Assembly (NCBI RefSeq): GCF_902167145.1
Contig: NC_050099.1
Coordinates: forward strand, 13,654,434 to 13,718,433
Origin: Zea mays
Lineage: Eukaryota > Streptophyta > Magnoliopsida > Poales > Poaceae
Reading direction: 5' to 3'
Length of the DNA stretch: 64,000 bases
Positions 11,501 to 20,500 of this stretch are shown piece by piece. Made by a program: the position numbers and the translations under genes. Numbering within the stretch: the stretch's first letter is position 1; each line of letters opens with the position of its first letter. The notes under the pieces were generated by a model that saw only the letters and a list, made by a program, of their open reading frames with translations, was not told the DNA's origin and did not search any database.

Positions 11501-14500
11501 ATGCGCCGTAGGAGGGCCGTGGATGAGGCTGTGAGCACAATGTCATCAACATAGAGCAGGAGATACACCAAGTCAGTGCCGCGACAGTAGACAAACAGAG
11601 ATGTGTCAGATTTAGCCTCCACAAAACCAAGTGAGAGCAGAAACGAGGCAAACCGGCTGTACCAGGCGCGGGGCGCCTGTTTGAGACCATATAAAGAACG
11701 ATTCAACCGGCAGACGAAGTCGGGGTGAGCTGAATCTGTAAAACCAGAAGGCTGGGAGCAATATACTGTTTCTGACAGAGTGCCATGAAGAAATGCATTC
11801 TTGACGTCGAGCTGATGAACAGGCCAGTTGCGAGACAGTGCAAGAGTCAACACAGTGCGCACTGTAGCAGGCTTCACAACCGGACTGAAGGTCTCGTCAA
11901 AATCAATGCCAGGACGCTGTGAGAAACCTCGAAGAACCCAACGAGCCTTGTACCTCTCAAGAGAACCATCAGCATGGAACTTGTGCTTGAAAACCCACTT
12001 GCCGGAGACAATATTGGCAGCCGGAGGACGAGGAACAAGATCCCAAGTGTTGTTCCCCAAGAGAGCCGAGAACTCCTCTTCCATGGCCTGGCGCCAGTGA
12101 GGATCAGCAAGAGCAGCTCGATAGGTCCGTGGCACAGGTGAGAGTTGTGCTGCGTGAAATAGAGCTGGCTGTCGAAACCCCAGTTTTGCTCGAGTAGTCA
12201 TGCGGTGATGGTTGACGATCGGGGGAACAGGAACAACGCCGGGTGGGAGCTGAGATGCGGCTGCTGAAGGCGAAGAAGCAGCAACAGGCGTCGGTGCAGC
12301 GGGTGCAGCAACGGGCGTTGTTGCAGCGGGCGCCCGCGGTGAAGGAGTAGCATCAGCAGTCGGAGCCCGCGGTGAAGGAGTAGCATCAGCAGTCGGAGCT
12401 GGCGCAGAACGACGAGTGTAGACGAATCCGTCGAAGCGTCGAGGGCCGGGACCCGGCTGGGTATCCGGGGCGCGGTCGGCAACGACTGCAGGTGCAGCGT
12501 CGTTTGTCCGGGCGGAGCCAGGATCAGGTGTAGGTGCGGCGGTAGGCAGGGGCAGCAGCTGTTCGTTGGAGCACGGACTGCTGACTGCTGCTACAGGGGC
12601 CGCACGTGGCTGTGCGGGAGCGTCTGTTATACCTGCAGGAAGGAGACAGAAACGTGCTGATCCAATAGGAGCAGGCACGGCAGGGTGAGAATCTAAGAGA
12701 AACTCGAAATCCTCGGCAGTGGGTGTGGATGACTGTTCGGCAAAGGGAAAAGAAGTCTCATCAAAGACTACGTGCCGAGATATGATGATCTTGTTGGAGT
12801 GAATATCGAGGCATCGATATCCTTTGTGATGATCAGAATAACCAAGGAAGACACACAAAACAGAACGAGGAGCAAGTTTGTGGGGGGAAGTGGCTAATAA
12901 GTTAGGATAGCATTTGCAACCAAAGACACGAAGATGATCATAGACTGGAGCTGTACCGAAGAGGGCTTGGTGAGGGGTGGAAAAACGAAGTGTCTTGGTT
13001 GGCAAAATGTTGAGAAGACGAGTAGTGGTGTTGAGTGCCTCAGCCCAGTAAGACGGGGGAATGCTGGCCTGAAAAAGAAGGGAGCGAACAACGTCATTAA
13101 TGGTGCGAATGATGCGTTCGGCTTTGCCGTTCTGAGGCGAAGTATAGGGGCATGACATCCGGAGATGGACACCATTGGTGAGGAAGAAAGCGCGGGTACT
13201 AGAGTTGTCAAACTCACGACCGTTATCGCACTGAACACCTTGAATGGGGACGCCAAACTGAGTATGCACATAGGAGAAGAAATGAGTAAGAGTGGCAAAT
13301 GTGTCAGACTTAAGGCGTAGGGGGAAAGTCCATAGGTAATGTGAGTAATCATCAAGTATAACCAGATAATATTTGAAACCAGAAATACTCAACACAGGAG
13401 AAGTCCATAGGTCACAGTGAATTAACTGGAAAATTTTAGTGGCACGGGATGATGACACACTAAAAGGAAGACAAGTATGACGACCTAACTGACATGCATG
13501 ACACAAAGTATCAGTAGTAGCATTCTTATTACAAGAAATCCCCGAAATGTGTGCTAGTTTGGACATGACTTCGCGACCTGGATGCCCAAGACGTTGATGC
13601 CAGAGCGATGGTGAAACAGCAGCATGAAAGGTGGATGCTGAAAGCCGCAGCGGGTAGAGAGGACCGGAGCTGTCACAACGGACGATCTCTTTCCGAGAGA
13701 GAAGATCCTTCACAGAGCAGCCAAAAGGGTCAAATTCAACTGAGCAATTATTGTCAGAAGTGAACTGGCGCACAGAAATAAGATTCTTAATGAGATTAGG
13801 TGCAACAAGAACATTGTTAAGACGAAGGGAATTGGAAAGAGCAGCATGACCAGCAGAAATAACAGGAATGGAATGACCATTGCCGACAATAATAGAGCAA
13901 GGAAGCTGCGTAGGAGTGGACTGGGAGAGAGTACCAGCATCAGAGGACATGTGAGTGGTGGCGCCCGAGTCGAAGTACCACTCACGCTGCTGAGGGGGCT
14001 GCAGTGTCATGGTGCTGAAGTCGGAGAGGAGCGCCTGCTGATCCCAGGAAGGGAGAGGAGCGCCCGAGCTGTAGAAGCCAGGCGGTGGAGCTTGCCACTG
14101 CTGCTGGGTAGTCAATGGCGGCGGTTGCTGGCTCCCAGGCCATGGTGGAAGTGGCTGCTGGATCCCAGACCACTGCCCCTGGGCACCGGCGAGTAGGGAC
14201 TGGGGCAGCGAGGGTGGCTGCTGCTGAGCATCGTGGCGAGGAGTCGAAGGAGCGCCTGGAGCCCGCGGGCCGGGCCACATGTGGATGGACCCGGACCACG
14301 GATTGTGGGGGGACGGCCACTGTCCACGGACAGGGGACGGCCACTGTCCACCAACAGAGGGGCCGGAGAAGAAGCCACCGGGAGCTGCGCCGTTTGGCTG
14401 CGAACGCCCGCCCTTCTTCCCAGCACGTTTGCCCCGTGACTGCTGGTGCGGCTGCTGCTTCGGCTTGGAGTTGTTCGGCGACGCCTTAGGTGGTCCGGAG

Positions 14501-17500
14501 GCGAGCAGAGCGGTGGCCGATGTCGAGGAGTGATGTGCCAAGGTAAGTTCCTCGAGAAGAAGATCGTTTCGTACCTCCAAGAAGGTAGGAAGAGGCCGCC
14601 CGCGTCGAAGATGAAGACCGATGCTGCTGAAACGTTCGTTGAGGCCGCGGATGACGTTGAGGACGAGAGTGCGGTCGGGAACGGGCTCACCAAGATCACC
14701 GAGGGCATCGGCCATCCCTTTGAACTTGCGACAGTAGTCGGTGATGGAGAGATCGCCTTGGCGGAAGTTGCGAAACTCCGCGTCGAGGAAGAGGGCTCGA
14801 GTCTCCCGGTTCCCGAGGAACTGGGATTCTATGGCGAGCCACGCGGCGCGGGCGGAGACGTCGCGAATGAGAACGGCGTCGGCTAGCTCGGTGGTGATGG
14901 TGCCGACGATCCAAGACTTGACGACGCAATCCATCCGCACCCAATCTGGAGAGAAGGGTGCGTAGTCGTCGGTGAGAACGTGGCCTTCCAGGGAGTACTT
15001 GCCGACGGCGAGCAGGAAGGCGTCGCGCCACCGGGTGTAGAGGGTGGACGACACGTCGAGGAGGACGGGAATGATAGCCCTGATGTTCTGAACTGCAACC
15101 GCCTGAGCGTGCAGATTGATGAGCGCAGCGGCTTCATGAAGGAGAAGAGCTTCACGCGTGCGAGCGTCAGGAGCGTCGTCACGAATGGTGGAGGCGTCGT
15201 CGTTGTTGACCTCCTCGTCCAAAGGATCAGCAGCGGCGCGGGCCTGGGCGGCCCGGGCGAGAGCGTCGCGGATGCGGGCGTCGGCCGCGTCGCGCTCCTT
15301 GGTGGCCTCAGCCGCCTCGCGTTCAGCATCGCGGGCACGCGCAAGGGCGAGCTCGCGAGTTTGAAGACGAGCAGCCCTCTCCTGCTGCGCGCGCAGAGCA
15401 GCCTCTGCCGCAGCAGCGTCGTCGACTCTGGGAGAAGGGGGCTGGTGGCTAGCCATGGACGGCGCGCAGGAGCAGCAGCCGTAGCAGCGTCGGGTGAGCG
15501 CGCTAGACAGCGGAAGGTGAGTAGAAATGAACCTAGACTCGTGATACCATGAAAGCAGATGAACTGCTGAATATTGATTGATGATATGAGGGTTAAAGGT
15601 TACATATATATAGGGAGGAGATCTGTGTGGTTTATGGAAACAGAACCAATCATGATCTCCTCACATCTCTAGCTATAGAAACATAACCAATCAGGGTCTC
15701 TAGCTATAGAAACATAACCAATCAGGATCCCCTCATATCTCTACATATCTCTAGCTGTCCTAATCAGAACCAATCAGCAGATGGCTGTCCTTATGTGGCT
15801 GATAGGGACAGAGATGGCGCCAGCCTGTAGGGACTGCCTGCATGGCGCAGTCAAGACTGCTAACAGGGAGGCCTTCATGATGAGTAAAGTGTCGTCTGCA
15901 TATTGAATGACTGGGAAATCTGGTGAGCTGCTGGAGGAAATGGGGGCCGAGAACACTCCAAGAGAAGCTGCTTTGAAGAAGGTCAGCAGCTATGACAAAT
16001 AAGAGGGGGGAAAGAGGATCACCCTGCCGAACCCTTCGCCTGCATTTGAAACTTTTCCCAGGGACACCATTCAAGAGAACCGCAGAGGATCCTGAAACCA
16101 ACGAAGACTTGATCCAAGAAATACATTTCTCAGGGAAGCCGAGAGATTGGTGCATTGCAATAATGACATTGTGCTCAATAGTGTCAAATGCTTTAGCAAA
16201 ATCAAGCTTAAGGACTACTTCTTTCTTCGAGTGATGGCATTGATGAATGTATTCATAGGTCCAGGCTAGGCAATCTTGGATGGACCTACTCGTGATGAAC
16301 CTGTACCGATTCTTATGAATGAGCTGCTGGATTTTGGGCTGATGTCTGTTGGCCAGAAGTTTGGAGATCATCTTTATGGCAATATTGATGAGGGAGATTG
16401 GTCTGAAGTCACTTACCCTAACCGGATTGTTAACTTTGGGAATCAGAGTGACATAGGAGTTGTTAAGACCTTCCAAACTCAACTGGTTGTTGAAAAAGTC
16501 CTTAAAGAGATTGTAGAAGTCACCTTTGATCATTGGTGAGGATAGCAATATGCTTGTGTCTGTATCTATTAGTAGCAGCTGCGTGGAAAATTTTTGTGCA
16601 TTCATCTCCTAACTTGGCCCATCTTTCTGTGTATCTTTGTTTCCAATAAACATTTTGAAATTTCAGAAGTCCTCGGAGTAGGAAGTGCCAAGATCAAGCA
16701 GGGATATTCAGAATTCTCCTCCACCTCATCAATCTGCACTGAGGAGGAACCAGCAACAATGACTTGAGATTCCGAAGGGTGAAAGTTGATGCTAGCATAT
16801 TAGCCCACCAGGCCAACGACTGAAGGTGAGGCATAGATGCAAACATGATTCTTCTGAAGCCAATGGACACAAAAGGAGCAACCCACTCAGACATTTCTGT
16901 GCCTTGAAGATTGAGAGGCAGGGGGAATGTTCCCCATCTAGAGGAATCCCCCGCCTGTCTGAAAGGAAAACGATTGTGTGGTACACTCCTGACAAGGATG
17001 CCACTGGACGAGGAGCTAGAGCCATCCTCAGACCCATGTCCTCCGGATCAAGCACGAACTGATCATGAGCAACTGGCACCTGGGGCTGGCTGAGTGGGAG
17101 TGGGGTGCGGTTGCTGGAGTCAAGCAGGCCAGCCATTGTCCCAAATAGGATCACCCTGAGCATCTTGGGCACCCTTAGCATCTTGAATACCACCTAAGTT
17201 TTGGTTAACCAGATTTTCCATGAAGTCCCCCTTAGCCTGCAGGCAATCTTTATCATTGACATCTTCTGGTAAAGGGTGGGGATTCCCATTGGGTGGAATG
17301 ATGTCCTCCATGTTGGCTATCGCATCATTATTCCCTAACTGCTAATCATCATCTGGGGTCAAAATGTAGACAGGGATGGACCAAAAACATCCCTTTCCAG
17401 TGTTGTCGTCGCCAAACAACAGCAAAATACTTACCTCACTAGCAGAAATGCATAAACATTTGACCAGCACGTAAGACTTGATCCTTGGACTATTATGCCA

Positions 17501-20500
17501 CCTCAACAATTTGCCAAAGGAGGCCACCACCTGATGGATACACATGTCATTTATGTAGGTGACTGGAAATCCCAACATCAAGATCCAACCTTTCCTTGTA
17601 TAAACAATTTCTCTGAAATTTTGTGCTATGTCTTGGCGAATGAAACGAATTAAGGTGCCTTCGACATTGTAAATATCTCCAGTAAGCAGTCTATCTTTTT
17701 GGAGTAGGCTCCCTAACTCAAAGATTCCCAAACCGAAAGGATGAACAGCACAATTAAGGACATGGAGATGAAGGTCATTTTCAATGAAGTCCCGAATCCT
17801 AAGCATCCACATACCAGTGTCCAAGGGGGGGATCACACCTTCAACATCAGTAGCAATAACGAAGTCATCACGCCTTGCTTCTTGGCCGAGCACGAGATGA
17901 ACTCGTGCCCGCGAGTGGCGATCATTGCCACCATCATCGATCACCAACTCATGAGGGATAAAAGGTCTTGGGTCCGCAACAAAGTTGGCCATGATCAAGG
18001 AAGAAGACTGCAGAAACCGGCTGATCTTCAGAGAAAACCCCAGGCGAAGAGGACGAGGAAACGAAGTAGTATTCTCTGGAGGAGGGACTGAACATTTGCT
18101 ATCCCCGGGGTGCGAGAGGTGGCTTGTGCCGGTGGATTTTGTGGGACTGGTTGCCGGGTGCACCAAAGGGCACTCGAGTGCATGAGGATCAACTTCCAGT
18201 TTGCACCTTCTCACTGTAAGCCACTGCCTCATTAATGTGCTGTACCTTGGGCCTCCAGAGCAGTCGCGTCGAGGGCTTGGCATGCCTATTGGAACAATAC
18301 ATCTCGTAGTGGCCAAGTATAAGATAGCAACGACATCTGGTAGGGCACAAGCATTTTCTGGCCAAGTGAGAGGGAGAGAAACACCGGGTGCATAACATGC
18401 CATGAGTGGCCCTAGTCCCAAGGCTGGAGGCCACCACCATCGAGGAATGCGCCAACGACGTGTGAACATGCCTAGCAGGCGGAGGAAGCCCAACAGGCTT
18501 TGACAAGCCCAAATCCTGCGAAATCCGAGCAAAGACAGACATAACATGTACCAGACTACTAATAGCCAAACCGTTGTGTTTTTTTTTTCTCGAATGCGCA
18601 GGAGGACTGCACCATTTTGTAAATTAAGAAGAGAGGATACATGGTCATGAGAAGACCAAAAATACAAAAGAAAAAACTAAGGACTCCTTACGGAGGCTAG
18701 AAACGTGCATACATAAACTGGTCCATAGGAACACAACCACCAACCAGAAGAGACAAAGATGCCTCCATCCCCAATTAGCAGGAAGAGGGGCTGCCAGGTA
18801 GGATAATCCCTTCACACCAGCAGCCACCCACACACTCCTCTCATCTTCAAACTGCTTGAGGATTAAAGGCAGGCTAGGAGACCCATTGTCAAAAACACAT
18901 CTATTCCGATGAAGCCAGATCAGCCAAGCTCCCAAGATGATAAGGGAATTGAGACCCTTCTTGGAGAGCCCATTAACAATTTCTGAGGCATTTTCCCACC
19001 AATCCAAAAAGGGAGGTAGCACCTGGCTGAGGAGCTAAGAAGTGCATACCAAACTTTCTTAGCAACTTATACCAGAAAACCCTGGCAAAGACACATGAGA
19101 CAACCAGATGATTTATAGATTCAGCATCCTGATCACATAAGGGGCATTTGTTTGGGTGATTTAATCCTCTCTTGGCGAGTCTATCTGCTGTCCAGCATCT
19201 GTTCTGAGCAACAAGCCAAATGAAAAAAACAGCATTTTGGTGGCCAAATCGAAAATTCAAAAATGCGCTTGAGGGTGACGCCGGCTTGAAGCTTGCAACA
19301 TGGCATTTGAAATTCCCAACTTGAATGAAATCCGGTTGAGCAGCATCCTTGCGAGGATGACCACTGACAATCATGTTTTTGAACGCTGATCTACAATTGG
19401 TTTCAACTGAAGCTCTATATTTTTTTGTTAAGTCATGAAGTAGTTTCCTATTTGTTAAGACTTATATTTAGCTTAGAACATTTTATTGTGCATGTGTAAT
19501 TCATGGACCAAATTTTGAACGGTGCTAGATATGGAACTCCTGTCCCTACTGAGACCTCTAGCATCCTTCGTAACTATTTATTCTGTGGTTATTTACATGC
19601 AAATTTTGCTTTTACTCGGCTCATGCTTCAATTGTTTTTGCAGGGCTGGGACGATCCATATGTAACTCGTACTCATGAAGGTCTCCTGAAGTGGAAATAC
19701 CCTGAGATGAATTCTGTGGACTTTCTGTTCGAGGTCTTGTGACCAGTTTCAACTATATTGTTTTAGGGCTTGTTCAGTTTCATTCGGATTGGAGGGGGAT
19801 TAAATCCCTCTGCTCATTTTTGACTAGCAAGTGAATTAATCCCCTTCAATCCACTTCTAACCGAACAAGCCTCGTGAAGATACTATTTTGAAATTTGGGT
19901 TTTGTTTATGTCTGACTATTGCAGCTTACGAATGATAATCGTCAACTGGTTTTCCTTTATGAGAGAGGAAAAAAGAAACTCATGGATGGTGCCCGGATAG
20001 CATTTACTGGTAACATGCATTTCAATTTCCATGATGAGTTGATGACCGTTAATTGTGTAGTCAGCTTCTTTGTCTCTAGAGTGCTGATATAATATTCTTT
20101 AACACATTTTAAAAATATTTTGGGGTATTATATTTTAATGACATGTGTTTCTATTTTCCTGCCCTACTATTGTATTTGTTTTATATTTACTGCTGTTTAA
20201 ACTTATACAGACGATGTAGATCCATCCTCTATCGCCGGGAGGATTGTTGAATGCTCCTGGAATAAGGAAGAACAGTGTTGGTCCTGTATGCGTATTAGAT
20301 CTGATAAATCTACTCCAAACGACATCAACACATACCGGAAGGCTAGTTCTGACATACTTTCTGTTTTACTTTGTCTGTTAATTTTTTTTTCTTATAAGAA
20401 TATTGCTGTATGTAAATCTCATCTTGATCTTTGCTGGAAAAGTTAAATGTACTCATTTGAAATGGTCTTGATGTTAGGGTAAAATCAATTTTGAAAATAC

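Larger units (their letters stand above)
10275..15865 (-). mobile_element. Complete copia-type LTR retrotransposon, apparently coding-competent
   Basis: Both LTRs are 316 bp (10275-10590 and 15550-15865), start and end TG...CA, and differ at only three positions. The 5-bp target duplication is GGGAG (10270-10274 and 15866-15870). On the minus strand the primer site TGGTATCACGAG abuts the 5' LTR (15538-15549) and a G-rich polypurine tract abuts the 3' LTR (10591-10599). One uninterrupted 1,623-codon gag-pol fills the interior. The element sits in the reverse transcriptase of an older minus-strand LINE, inside intron 7 of the capping gene, antisense to it. Confidence 0.97.
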
